NCBI GenBank assembly: GCA_037190845.1
Contig: JBBCJI010000007.1
Span: 1 to 64,000, forward strand
Direction: 5' to 3'
Length of the DNA: 64,000 nucleotides
Source of the DNA: JBEBVQ01 sp037190845
GTDB taxonomy: Bacteria > Bacteroidota > Bacteroidia > Chitinophagales > Chitinophagaceae
Part shown: positions 15,209-23,931 of the stretch, piece after piece
Position numbering within the stretch: the first letter of the stretch is position 1
How the letters are laid out: every line of letters starts with the position of its first letter
The notes under the pieces: generated by a model
Told to the model about the DNA's origin: nothing
The model's input: only the letters and a program-made list of their open reading frames with translations
Database searches by the model: none
Program-made: the position numbers and the translations under genes

Positions 15209-17797
15209 TTAAAAATCAAACGAGCCGCTGATGCGTACACCGAGCTGGGATACATCCGGATGGTGCAGGTAAGTAAACCGCTTCACCAGATCTACCCGGA
15301 TAAAGTTGAGGATATTGCTGATCCCAACGCTCCCTTCCACATAAGGAACATTGGAAAACGTGTACGTCACCGGCACACCCGCATCATTCACAGGAAAATT
15401 AAACAATCCGCTGCCACGAACCGGATCATTCTCCGGGCGCAAACCACCGTACAATACTTTCGCGGTAACCACCTCCCGTAAACGTAGTTTTTTTACGAGC
15501 GGCACCTTATTGAAGAAAAAACCGTTAAAGCAATGATCTACATTGATCCCGGCATGCTGGTCACTCACAAACTCCAGGAAGTTCATCAGGTTATACGCCC
15601 GTTGCATCATTCCATAGGTCTGGTTGGCACGATGAATGGTAAGCAATGGATACGGCACACGCCCCAGGTAATACGCCCCGTCAAGAATCACATCCGTATA
15701 TCCCAGCTGTGACAGGAATGTACGTTTATAAACATTCACCGAGAATTGCTGATAATCATACTCACTATTTAATACCCCTTTAATGCCAGCCACCCCGCGA
15801 ACAGTAAATACCGGGTACTTGTTGCGTATAGCGGTCCGGTAAACCCTTCCCTGATAAAATTCTTCACGTGGCGCCCAGCGCAGCTCGAGTGACGCTTCTG
15901 ATGTCGTCAGGTTATGGACAACTCCTCCCCCCTGCTCATCAGACCGGGTGTAGCTAAGGCTGCCCGCCGGAGCTTGCACCCAGTTGATCATACGCACCCG
16001 GTAAGTAAAATTGTTCCGGAATTCGTGCATAAATTCGACATTCCACACATCGTTATACAGCCAGCGGGTATTCACGCCCCGCTTGAAGGAAGCGAAGAAA
16101 CCATCCGAAGCCACGCTATGCAAGTTCTGCCCGGGAATTTTTGTATCCGTATGAAAATTGACCCGTAATGTGCAAAGCGGGAATTGAAAGATATCCGTCT
16201 TGCGGAATGAAAAAACCAGTCCTGCAAAATACTTCCACTGCTGGTCTTTCAGCCCGTATGCCACATATCCTTCCCCATAAATATTTTTATTCAGGAGCGG
16301 CGTCGTGCGACCACCCAAACGAAGCCGCCGGCCCTCAACAGGATTAAAGCTGTAAAACGTAGTAACAGGTCCCAGCTCTACCCCGGGTACAACCCGTTTA
16401 TAGCCTGATGACGCCATGTTCACCAGATCAGAAATAAAGCGAAAAGATTTGGTACGCTGCAAACTGTCGACACTTACATAAGTATAAGCCTCCGATTCAC
16501 TCAGGGCTTCCGGCCTGGCCTGCTCCCAAAATACGTCATCGGGCAAATTTGAGCGCTCAGTATTTTCAACAGCTATCCCTTCATACACACTATCAGGATA
16601 AGGCACGTTGATCCGGTAATCTTCCAGCAAGAGCGTACGATCCCCTACGATGCCGGTGGTACCACGGGTAATTCCAAAGTCGAGCAATGTATGGATACGG
16701 GTCTTGTAATAACGACCATTCTCCTGCCGTTCAAAATCCTGTGTCATCTTAAGCCTGCGGACCCAGTTAAGATTTACCTTATCGTGCGGCGCCAGCTCCA
16801 CCCTCGTAATAGCATAGTTACCATCAAGCGTTACAAGCATTTTCCCCTGGAATAAAAAATCCGCAGTATTTCTGGGAAAAAAAGACAACTCCACAAAAGC
16901 GGCTGTATCACCCATCCGTATCGTATCGGTTATATGATACCGGTAAAATGCCGGCGCCGTGTAAGCTACAGGGCTAAGGAACTGGTTCGTGACCAACTGG
17001 ATATTCTCCTTGTATATATCCAGCTCACGATACATGTGCATCATGTATCTATTAAGGCCACGACGATCCGCATATTCACCATGATTGATCGTTTTCTCCG
17101 CCGTAACCCGGGTTTTCATTTTCTCCGGCGATTTACGATAAAAAACATCAGCAAAGCGCTCATGAATATACCAGGTAAACAACGCTTTCCCTTCCTGACC
17201 GGCTGTATCAAGGTTCGCAGCCATAAACTGATATCTTTTAAGCAGCGGATTCTTTCTGAGTTGTTCAGGGGTATTACTCAAAGAAAATTTAAGTTTTTCA
17301 TATTGCTTCCAACTTATATAATCCTGACCTTCAGGGCTGTTACGGCCTTTATTTTCAATAACCATCCTTACCAGATCTACAGCCGGATTATTCCGGTTGC
17401 GGTACTTCTTCTTCCCGGATAATACGACGACCTCATTTAATGATTCTTCTTTAGGCGTAAGGCGCACATGCACGGTCTGAGTAACGCCCGTCTTTATTGT
17501 AATGATTTCATCCCGGTACCCGACATAAGAAAACCGTACACGTATATACGGTTTATCTGTGACCAGTTCATAATCTCCATGATCATCCGTATGCGTTCCG
17601 TCATTCCCGGAAATAAACGAAACACTTACATAGGGCAGTGGCTCATTATTGCCGGCAGCAGTCACCTTCCCTCTGACAATTGTTGTCTGAGCAATAGCAG
17701 AAGATACTAAACCCATCCATAAACAGCAAATAACAATCGCGGCGGACACAGAATGCGCCCGCCGTAAAAAATGAATGACAATCGATAAACGGATCAC
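15209..17797 (-). CDS. DUF5686 and carboxypeptidase-regulatory-like domain outer-membrane protein
   Basis: An 862-residue exported protein. A long signal region (about 1-36, ending SSAIAQ) precedes a carboxypeptidase-regulatory-like beta-sandwich (TTIVRGKVTAAGNNEPLPYVSVSF ... VRFSYVGYRDEIITI), then the DUF5686 region starting at NEVVVLSGKKKYRNRNNPAVDLVRMVIENK. The C-terminus ends in aromatic beta strands and a terminal Phe (VRISGSFDF), as in outer-membrane barrels. Such proteins resemble TonB-dependent receptors that have lost the plug; their role is unknown. It starts with GTG at 17797, overlapping the pyrB stop by GTGA, so translation is probably coupled. It is the last gene of the ligase-pyrR-pyrB unit. 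Confidence 0.85.
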   Translation of the reverse strand: MIRLSIVIHFLRRAHSVSAAIVICCLWMGLVSSAIAQTTIVRGKVTAAGNNEPLPYVSVSFISGNDGTHTDDHGDYELVTDKPYIRVRFSYVGYRDEIITIKTGVTQTVHVRLTPKEESLNEVVVLSGKKKYRNRNNPAVDLVRMVIENKGRNSPEGQDYISWKQYEKLKFSLSNTPEQLRKNPLLKRYQFMAANLDTAGQEGKALFTWYIHERFADVFYRKSPEKMKTRVTAEKTINHGEYADRRGLNRYMMHMYRELDIYKENIQLVTNQFLSPVAYTAPAFYRYHITDTIRMGDTAAFVELSFFPRNTADFLFQGKMLVTLDGNYAITRVELAPHDKVNLNWVRRLKMTQDFERQENGRYYKTRIHTLLDFGITRGTTGIVGDRTLLLEDYRINVPYPDSVYEGIAVENTERSNLPDDVFWEQARPEALSESEAYTYVSVDSLQRTKSFRFISDLVNMASSGYKRVVPGVELGPVTTFYSFNPVEGRRLRLGGRTTPLLNKNIYGEGYVAYGLKDQQWKYFAGLVFSFRKTDIFQFPLCTLRVNFHTDTKIPGQNLHSVASDGFFASFKRGVNTRWLYNDVWNVEFMHEFRNNFTYRVRMINWVQAPAGSLSYTRSDEQGGGVVHNLTTSEASLELRWAPREEFYQGRVYRTAIRNKYPVFTVRGVAGIKGVLNSEYDYQQFSVNVYKRTFLSQLGYTDVILDGAYYLGRVPYPLLTIHRANQTYGMMQRAYNLMNFLEFVSDQHAGINVDHCFNGFFFNKVPLVKKLRLREVVTAKVLYGGLRPENDPVRGSGLFNFPVNDAGVPVTYTFSNVPYVEGSVGISNILNFIRVDLVKRFTYLHHPDVSQLGVRISGSFDF

Positions 17798-18723
17798 TCC
17801 ATATCCCGTTTTCCACTCAAAAGATAGATCACAGCCATCCGGATGGCCACGCCATTCTGTACCTGGTCCAGGATGATGGATTGTTTACTGTCCGCCGCAT
17901 CTGAGCTAAGCTCTACCCCGCGGTTAATGGGGCCGGGGTGCATGATCACAATCTCCCGCTCCAGGCTGTCGAGCATGCTTTTGTTGATACCGTAATAAAT
18001 ACCATATTCCCTTAAGGAGGAAAACAATGGTTTATGCTGCCGCTCAAGCTGGATACGCAGTACGTTGGCGACATCGCACCACTCAAGGGCTTTTTTCACA
18101 TTATACTCCACACGGACACCCAGCGACTCTGCATGCCGGGGAATAAGTGTGGGCGGCCCGGAAAGCGTCACCTCCGCGCCCAACTTCTGGAGGCAGAAAA
18201 TATTACTCAGCGCCACACGCGAGTGCATGACATCCCCGATGATCGTCACCCGCCTGCCTTTTACATCTCCAAGCCGTTCCCGGATAGAATAAGCATCCAG
18301 TAAGGCCTGGGTTGGGTGTTCATTCGTACCGTCGCCAGCATTGATGATCGCAGCATCGGTATGCTGCGCCAGGAACCAGGGAGCACCACTGGCGGAGTGC
18401 CGCATTACAATCATATCCACCTTCATGGCCAGGATATTATGTACCGTATCAATCAAAGTTTCACCTTTGGACACGGACGATCCGGAAGCAGAGAAATTAA
18501 CCGTATCGGCGCTGAGGCGCTTCTCCGCCAGCTCAAAGGAGATACGGGTACGGGTGGAATTTTCAAAAAACAGGTTGACGACTGTGGTATCACGCAGTGC
18601 GGGGACTTTTTTAATAGGCCGTTGCAACACCTGTTTGAAATTGTCCGCAGTTTTAAAAATGCTGTGAATATCCTCCGGCGTCAGTTCTTTGATGCCCAGC
18701 AGATGTTTTACAGATAGCGACAT
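17794..18723 (-). CDS. pyrB: Aspartate carbamoyltransferase catalytic subunit
   Basis: Second step of pyrimidine synthesis: carbamoyl phosphate plus L-aspartate to N-carbamoyl-aspartate. The 309-residue length is normal for the family. The carbamoyl phosphate site is clear (FFENSTRTRISFELAEKRL), as are HPTQALLDAYSIRE and the aspartate-side HPGPINRGVEL. No pyrI regulatory subunit gene adjoins it, so it probably works without allosteric chains. It lies 37 bases after pyrR and overlaps the start of the DUF5686 gene. Confidence 0.97.
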   Translation of the reverse strand: MSLSVKHLLGIKELTPEDIHSIFKTADNFKQVLQRPIKKVPALRDTTVVNLFFENSTRTRISFELAEKRLSADTVNFSASGSSVSKGETLIDTVHNILAMKVDMIVMRHSASGAPWFLAQHTDAAIINAGDGTNEHPTQALLDAYSIRERLGDVKGRRVTIIGDVMHSRVALSNIFCLQKLGAEVTLSGPPTLIPRHAESLGVRVEYNVKKALEWCDVANVLRIQLERQHKPLFSSLREYGIYYGINKSMLDSLEREIVIMHPGPINRGVELSSDAADSKQSIILDQVQNGVAIRMAVIYLLSGKRDME

Positions 18724-18760
18724 ATCAGGCCACAGTTTGTTTATTTCGTATTAATTATTA

Positions 18761-19312
18761 TCAGTCAAGCAGCACTACCCCATCCGCTCCATCTTTTTCT
18801 TTCCACAATACCCGGACATTCTGAGTAATGATCGTATCCACCGTCTGCCCGGTATAGTCAGGCTGTATCGGCAGTTCCCGGCTGTAATGCCGGTCTATCA
18901 GTACAAGCAGCTGTACATATTGAGGTCTCCCATATGCCAAAAGAGCATCCATTGCAGCACGTATCGTACGTCCGGTATGCAATACATCGTCCACCAGTAT
19001 AACCGGCCTGTTTTCTATACTGAAACTGATATCCGTCTGGGAGGGTTCCTGAAGCGCCCCTGCCTGACGTACATCGTCGCGGTAGAAGGTAATGTCAAGG
19101 CGTCCGTAGTCCAACCGCTTATTACCGGTGATCTGCTGGAGCAGCGACACAATACGATCAGATAACAAGACCCCCCGCGGCTGGAGGCCGATAATAGCCG
19201 TGGTGGAAAAATCAAGATGATTTTCAACCAGTTGATGCGCCAGCCGCTGCAGCGTAATATCAAGTTGGTTCTGGTCGAGCAGGGTCTTCAAACGTGGATG
19301 ATTTAGAGCCAA
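18761..19312 (-). CDS. pyrR: Bifunctional pyrimidine regulator / uracil phosphoribosyltransferase PyrR
   Basis: A 183-residue type I phosphoribosyltransferase. The PRPP-binding motif is VILVDDVLHTGRTIRAAMDAL, preceded by the flexible loop region (DITFYRDDVRQ) and LQPRGVLLSDRI. In Bacillus PyrR binds pyr mRNA and causes attenuation, and it also makes UMP from uracil. Here it directly precedes pyrB. I find no attenuator-like leader in the 24-base gap upstream or the 37-base gap downstream, so RNA regulation is unproven and the enzymatic role may dominate. Confidence 0.93.
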   Translation of the reverse strand: MALNHPRLKTLLDQNQLDITLQRLAHQLVENHLDFSTTAIIGLQPRGVLLSDRIVSLLQQITGNKRLDYGRLDITFYRDDVRQAGALQEPSQTDISFSIENRPVILVDDVLHTGRTIRAAMDALLAYGRPQYVQLLVLIDRHYSRELPIQPDYTGQTVDTIITQNVRVLWKEKDGADGVVLLD

Positions 19313-19336
19313 AAATAAACAAACCGCAGCTTATTT

Positions 19337-21127
19337 TCAATTTCCGGACAAGTCTTCCCCATATATTTCCCCGATATACCCTGCATACTTTTCCTCAATC
19401 ACCTTACGACGTACCTTCAGGGAAGGCGTCAGTTCCCCACTGTCAATCGTCCATTCTGCAGGCAGCAAAACAAACTTCTTTACCTGCTCAGGATGACTGA
19501 ATTCGGGGTTATACTTATCCACCTGCTTCTGGATTTGTGATATAACCTCCGGCATGGCAATGAGCGCTTTATGATCCGCCGGAGCTGTTTTCCCCTGCTC
19601 CTGAAGCCATTTACGCATATTTTCAAATGCAGGCACAATCAGCGCACTGACAAACTTGCGTCCGTTACCGATGACAACCATCTGTTCCACGAACGGACTT
19701 TCTTTCATTTTATTCTCAATAGCCTGAGGCGCCACATATTTACCGCCCGATGTCTTGAATATCTCTTTTTTCCGGTCTGTAATTTTCAGAAACCGCCCCT
19801 CAACCCATTGCCCGATATCACCGGTATGCAGCCAACCGTCTTTCAGCGCTTCGGCCGTCAGCTCCGGCTGTTTGTAATAGCCGGTCATAACAAGATTGCC
19901 ACGGACGAGTATTTCACCGTCGCCCGCAATCTTTACCTCCACATTATCCACCACAGGACCGATAGTCCCGATACGACGTCCTTCACTTTCAAAGCGGTTT
20001 ACCGACACCACCGGAGAAGTTTCGGTAAGACCGTATCCCTCCATAATTGTAATACCGGCAGCAGTGAATGTACGTAGCAACCGCTCCTGGCAAGGCGCGG
20101 ACCCCGTGATAATGGCTTTAACGCGTCCCCCAAGCGCCTCACGCCATTTGGAAAAGACCAGCTTATTAGCAATAGCCAACTGCAAACGGTACCACCAGCT
20201 ACCACGATTTACATTGTCATATTGCCTGCCCAGACGAAGCGACCAGAAAAAAAGCGCTCTTTTGATGCCCTTCAGTTCAAGTCCTTTGGCTACAATCTTT
20301 TCATAAACCTTCTCAAGCAGACGGGGCACTGTAATAAATGCCACCGGCCGTACTTCTTTAAGATTGTCGGCTATCGTATCCATGCTTTCCGCATAATAGA
20401 TAGCAAGCCCCACATGCATATTCACATAGGTAACCATTCGTTCGAAAATATGGTTCAAAGGCAGAAAGCTGATCGTATGTTCTCCTTCATGCACAAAATC
20501 GAATATAGGCTTACAATCCATCACATTACTGACAATATTCCGGTGACTCAGCATGACACCTTTGGGATTGCCCGTAGTACCTGAAGTATAAATGATCGTA
20601 GCCAGGGTATCTTCTGTAATACGGTCCGTTACAGACGCATCCGGCATGAGTTGTTTCTTCGTCAACTCTGTCCATGATGGAATATCCGGTACAGGATCAA
20701 AAGAATATATATGTTTCAATGAAGACACCCGGCTGAAGGCATCCTTAAAATGATCGTACAGCTCCCTGTTAGCAACAAAAATGATACGGACGCCCGCTTC
20801 ATTCAGAATATAAACCAGATCTTGCGGGCTCACCGTAGGATAAACAGGCGTCAGCACAGCTCCGGTCAATTGAACACCCAGATCTGTGATCATCCATTCC
20901 GGACGGTTGGGTGCAATAATAGCTATCTTCTCCTGCTGCTCAGGCTCAAGAACCTCCTGTTGCAGCCCCAATGTCTGAAGGCCTCCTGCCAGACTCTGTG
21001 CCATGCTCCAAACTTCTTTGGCCGTGTACGTCCGCCAGCTTCCCCGTTCTTTGGCAGCCAGCATAACAGCTCCCGGAGCTTCCGCCGCCCGGTGTGCAGC
21101 GATATCAAAAAGACGCTTCATCATCAT
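19337..21127 (-). CDS. Long-chain fatty acid--CoA ligase (AMP-binding family)
   Basis: About 596 residues from the first of three consecutive Met codons at 21127 (MMMKRLFDIAAHRA). It activates fatty acids with ATP and CoA. The AMP-binding motif is TIIYTSGTTGNPKGVMLSHRN, followed by IMEGYGLTETSPVVSVN, DGWLHTGDIGQW and the C-terminal lysine region FKTSGGKYVAPQAIENKM. The size and layout resemble FadD15-type ligases. A longer frame reaching 21202 would begin upstream of the promoter and inside the preceding terminator, so the inner start is chosen. It heads the unit with pyrR, pyrB and the DUF5686 gene; the pyrR start is 24 bases after its stop. Confidence 0.92.
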   Translation of the reverse strand: MMMKRLFDIAAHRAAEAPGAVMLAAKERGSWRTYTAKEVWSMAQSLAGGLQTLGLQQEVLEPEQQEKIAIIAPNRPEWMITDLGVQLTGAVLTPVYPTVSPQDLVYILNEAGVRIIFVANRELYDHFKDAFSRVSSLKHIYSFDPVPDIPSWTELTKKQLMPDASVTDRITEDTLATIIYTSGTTGNPKGVMLSHRNIVSNVMDCKPIFDFVHEGEHTISFLPLNHIFERMVTYVNMHVGLAIYYAESMDTIADNLKEVRPVAFITVPRLLEKVYEKIVAKGLELKGIKRALFFWSLRLGRQYDNVNRGSWWYRLQLAIANKLVFSKWREALGGRVKAIITGSAPCQERLLRTFTAAGITIMEGYGLTETSPVVSVNRFESEGRRIGTIGPVVDNVEVKIAGDGEILVRGNLVMTGYYKQPELTAEALKDGWLHTGDIGQWVEGRFLKITDRKKEIFKTSGGKYVAPQAIENKMKESPFVEQMVVIGNGRKFVSALIVPAFENMRKWLQEQGKTAPADHKALIAMPEVISQIQKQVDKYNPEFSHPEQVKKFVLLPAEWTIDSGELTPSLKVRRKVIEEKYAGYIGEIYGEDLSGN

Positions 21128-21131
21128 TGAA

Positions 21132-21163
21132 TAAATATACATCTTTTTTCTAAATCTTGCAAA
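21132..21163 (-). promoter_or_regulatory. Promoter of the ligase-pyrR-pyrB-DUF5686 unit
   Basis: On the minus strand a -33-like TTTG and a -7-like TATATTTA (TAnnTTTG with the last base changed) are separated by 20 bases, the usual Bacteroidota spacing. The -7 box ends 4 bases before the first Met codon, so the leader would be extremely short. Confidence 0.5.
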
Positions 21164-21171
21164 CAGACAAT

Positions 21172-21195
21172 AAAAAAGCACCCGTTTCCGGGCGC
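21172..21195 (-). terminator. Intrinsic terminator after the lipoprotein gene
   Basis: On the minus strand GCGCCCG, a GAAA tetraloop and CGGGTGC form a 7-bp stem with one G-U pair, followed directly by TTTTTT. It ends the SdiA-like/porin/lipoprotein unit and separates it from the ligase promoter. Confidence 0.8.
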
Positions 21196-21225
21196 CTCTC
21201 ATGACAGGTAACGAAAAAACAGCCG

Positions 21226-21861
21226 TTATAAAGGATATGCGTCTATGGAAATATTATCATACCGGTCATTACCGCTATCATTGGTATTACCTACGCTGAA
21301 GGTAAACCGGATAGCAAACAGCGGATTATCATCCACACCGGCAATGCCCGCAAAGTCTATAGAATAAAGTGTCCAGTCCGTTGTGACATTTACTTTGTTG
21401 GATACCAGCCCGGCGCTGATATAGTTTACCCCGTCAATCGTATACTCCAGGATATTTTCTTTTGACCCGTTATTGGTACGCATCACTACGAATGTCAGCA
21501 ACGGGGATTTATAACCCAACGTAGGCGCTTTTACGATCATAAACGTAGACGGGTTTCTCACACGCAGTGCATTCCCGGCCTCACTCTCCTCACGCAGGTT
21601 CAGCTCAGAGCCATCCGTATCATCGTATGTGTTTTCCGTTTCGATGATCCCGCTACCGGCTGTTTTTACCGGTTGCAGCAACGGGCTTTTATTAAAATCC
21701 CAATAGTGTATCAGCTCTCTGTCTGCCGGATCAACCGGTGTACCGGGTGTGACGACAGCACCATCGCCTAACCTGTCTTTTACACAGGATGAAAACAATG
21801 TAAAGGATAACAGACCGGTACAGAAAACCGTATATGCAGCACTCTTTGTCATAAAAATCAT
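21226..21861 (-). CDS. Predicted lipoprotein, function unknown
   Basis: This 211-residue protein starts with a lipoprotein signal (TVFCTGLLSFTLFSSC) with the lipobox Cys at about residue 26, so it is probably anchored in the outer membrane. The rest looks like a single beta-sandwich with an opening typical of carbohydrate-binding or choice-of-anchor domains (HYWDFNKSPLLQPVKTAGSG) and a later strand pair (DWTLYSIDFAGIAGVDDNPLFAIRFTFS). I cannot assign a ligand. It starts 12 bases after the porin stop and is last in the unit, so it probably works with the porin. Confidence 0.75.
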   Translation of the reverse strand: MIFMTKSAAYTVFCTGLLSFTLFSSCVKDRLGDGAVVTPGTPVDPADRELIHYWDFNKSPLLQPVKTAGSGIIETENTYDDTDGSELNLREESEAGNALRVRNPSTFMIVKAPTLGYKSPLLTFVVMRTNNGSKENILEYTIDGVNYISAGLVSNKVNVTTDWTLYSIDFAGIAGVDDNPLFAIRFTFSVGNTNDSGNDRYDNISIDAYPL

Positions 21862-21873
21862 GTAATTATTGTT

Positions 21874-23070
21874 TTAAAATTCATACTGAAACCCAACGCG
21901 GACCTGGTCTGTCCATTTCAACGACTCGGATTTCTGATCTTCATTCAGGATCTTGTAATAATGGATTTTGAAGGCGATATCCATACCGTGAAACATATAG
22001 GCATACCCAACTCCAAGCCGCTCTGTGTGCCCTGTGATCAGATCATTCAGATTGTAATTTTCATAACGCACGGATAATACAGAACGTGCAGGGAGATAGC
22101 AGTAGTTTACCTGCCCCTGTATACCACCGGCTTTCACGACACCTTTATTGACGGCATCAGAAGTATTTGAATACAACGGATCATTGGGTTGTGCCGGCTT
22201 CAGGTTCAATGTATGCGCTTCAAACTGTGCAGAGAAACCACGAAACTGAAAAGCCGCATCCACACCATATACCGTACGTTTCCCGTCAATGATACGCAGC
22301 CCATATTCCCCCGCCACTCCTTCCGGCAGCACTTCTCCGGGCGGCTGCGTTTTATCTGTATGACGCACATTCGCCCCCAGGCGTACCATGGGTATACGTA
22401 CGCTTACGAGATCAAGTTCCCGGTAACGATAACGCGATGGATATGCCACATCCACACGGCCAACAAATTCAGGTCTGCCACTGGGATCATTATCATTATT
22501 GACGATAATATTCTCTCCTAATCCGGTATACACACCACCATAAATATTAATCCGCTGCTGCCAGAGGCTGGTGCTCAGCGTCAGGCCGGCATCACGTCTC
22601 GAAAAGAAATCCCCCCGAAGTAACTGGCCACGCTGCCAGAATACCGAGCCTTCAAAGGTTTGCATAGAGCTGAGTGAATAAGGGAGTTTATCGTATCCCA
22701 GTTGTATATGCACCGGCAATGCTTTGTAAACCACATACGCACTCATCAGACCCGGATTTTCCGGGTCGAGCGCAGCTCCGCCTCCTGCGTTGGCGGCAAG
22801 GTCTGCCAGATCAGCGCGCAGTTTATACTCCCATACATTACCCTTGCGCCCGTTGAATCCCACCTGCATATCGCGCAGCCGGAAACGGTTGTTCTTCTTA
22901 TCTTCCTCTCCGTCCTTCAGTATGCGATGATTATAATAAACAGACAACTGTCCGGACAACTGAAGCGTATGATCTCCTTTTACAAAAACATATTGCGCAA
23001 GGACAACGTCGCTAAAACACATCATCAGCGAAAAGCAACACAGGCTAATGCGCATTATCATATTATTCAT
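21874..23070 (-). CDS. Phosphate-selective porin O/P-like outer-membrane protein
   Basis: A 398-residue outer-membrane barrel. A signal peptide (ending DVVLAQ) is followed by an opening typical of the OprP/OprO family: FVKGDHTLQLSGQLSVYYNHRILKDGEEDKKNNRFRLRDMQVGFNGRKGNVWEYKLRADLAD, and later IQLGYDKLPYSLSSMQTFEGSVFWQRGQLLRGDFFSRRDAGLTL. The C-terminus ends with Phe (VRVGFQYEF). Relatives are trimeric anion channels; the Bacteroidota branch is diverse and phosphate selectivity is not certain. It lies between the SdiA-regulated-type gene (50-base gap) and the lipoprotein gene (12-base gap), suggesting one transport or sensing module. Confidence 0.82.
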   Translation of the reverse strand: MNNMIMRISLCCFSLMMCFSDVVLAQYVFVKGDHTLQLSGQLSVYYNHRILKDGEEDKKNNRFRLRDMQVGFNGRKGNVWEYKLRADLADLAANAGGGAALDPENPGLMSAYVVYKALPVHIQLGYDKLPYSLSSMQTFEGSVFWQRGQLLRGDFFSRRDAGLTLSTSLWQQRINIYGGVYTGLGENIIVNNDNDPSGRPEFVGRVDVAYPSRYRYRELDLVSVRIPMVRLGANVRHTDKTQPPGEVLPEGVAGEYGLRIIDGKRTVYGVDAAFQFRGFSAQFEAHTLNLKPAQPNDPLYSNTSDAVNKGVVKAGGIQGQVNYCYLPARSVLSVRYENYNLNDLITGHTERLGVGYAYMFHGMDIAFKIHYYKILNEDQKSESLKWTDQVRVGFQYEF

Positions 23071-23120
23071 TGAGAAATTATTTGTGATTATTTAGAGTTT
23101 CCTGATGCAGGAGCCTTTTG

Positions 23121-23843
23121 TCATTTCAGTTTGTCGAAAAAATAAAGCCGGTGGCGGTCATCCGATATAATGATCAATCCGCCCTGCCGGTCGAATGCCA
23201 GCCCCTCCGGGTTATGGATATTTACCTTCCAGGAGTGCAGCACTTTGTATGTAACCGGATCACAGCGAAAGACAGTATGGTCTTCATCGCTCAGCAGATA
23301 CATATACCCGTCATACCAGCGGGCAGCAGAAATATCGCGTGCATCGTTGAATGTATATTCCTTTACAGGAATAAAATCTTCATTCAGCTCGCGGATAAGC
23401 ACCGGGTCTCTTTCGGTGATCACCAGAAAACGATTGGCCGAAGGGTTGTATGCCAGCGACTCATAGCCTTTATTCCGGCCACCATTGTAAGGCACATACC
23501 ACGAGCCTTCTTTCTCCAGCGTATGCCTGTTGAAACGATGAAGCTGACGCGTGGCCTCATCCACTACATAGACTCCATCGTCTTTTACCTCCACGCCTTC
23601 AAAATCTACGCCTTCATAAGGAGCGCGGCGCTGGATGTTTCCTTTCGGGTCGCATTCATACAACACGCCGTTATCACTCACCACATACAAATTATTACTG
23701 GCGGTATCAAAAGCGATATCCGAAGGTTCCGGAACCTTCACTGCTTTACTGGATACGAAACCGATCTTTTCCTTTAGCCCCCTGAAACCAAGAAGCAGGA
23801 GCAGAAAAAAAATAAGAGAAAAAATACTGAGCAGATATTTCAT
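23121..23843 (-). CDS. SdiA-regulated-type beta-propeller protein
   Basis: A 240-residue membrane-anchored protein. The N-terminal hydrophobic segment (YLLSIFSLIFFLLLLLGF) may be an uncleaved anchor. The rest is a propeller of the SdiA-regulated (YjiK-like) family: PEPSDIAFDTASNNLYVVSDNGVLYECDPKGNIQRR, GVDFEGVEVKDDGVYVVDEATRQLHRF, KGYESLAYNPSANRFLVITERDP and HNPEGLAFDRQGGLIIISDDRHRLYFF. The biochemical role of the family is unknown; esterase-like or ligand-binding functions have been suggested. It is first in the unit with the porin and lipoprotein genes. Confidence 0.8.
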   Translation of the reverse strand: MKYLLSIFSLIFFLLLLLGFRGLKEKIGFVSSKAVKVPEPSDIAFDTASNNLYVVSDNGVLYECDPKGNIQRRAPYEGVDFEGVEVKDDGVYVVDEATRQLHRFNRHTLEKEGSWYVPYNGGRNKGYESLAYNPSANRFLVITERDPVLIRELNEDFIPVKEYTFNDARDISAARWYDGYMYLLSDEDHTVFRCDPVTYKVLHSWKVNIHNPEGLAFDRQGGLIIISDDRHRLYFFDKLK

Positions 23844-23858
23844 GAAAAAAGAGAATTA

Positions 23859-23886
23859 CACGCAGGCGGGAGTTCCCGCCTGCGTG
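23859..23886 (-). terminator. Intrinsic terminator of the T9SS gene at 23.9-24.9 kb
   Basis: CACGCAGGCGGGA (23859-23871) and TCCCGCCTGCGTG (23874-23886) are perfect complements with a 2-base loop. On the minus strand the stem is followed by TAATTCTCTTTTTT. It separates the T9SS gene from the SdiA-regulated-type gene. Confidence 0.8.
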
Positions 23887-23931
23887 GGATAAACAAAATA
23901 TACCAGCAGATATCCCGGTGAAATTTATCCG

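Noticed and set aside
18723..19336. Pyrimidine attenuator around pyrR
   Set aside because: The gaps of 37 and 24 bases contain no terminator/antiterminator pair or PyrR-binding hairpin that I can see.
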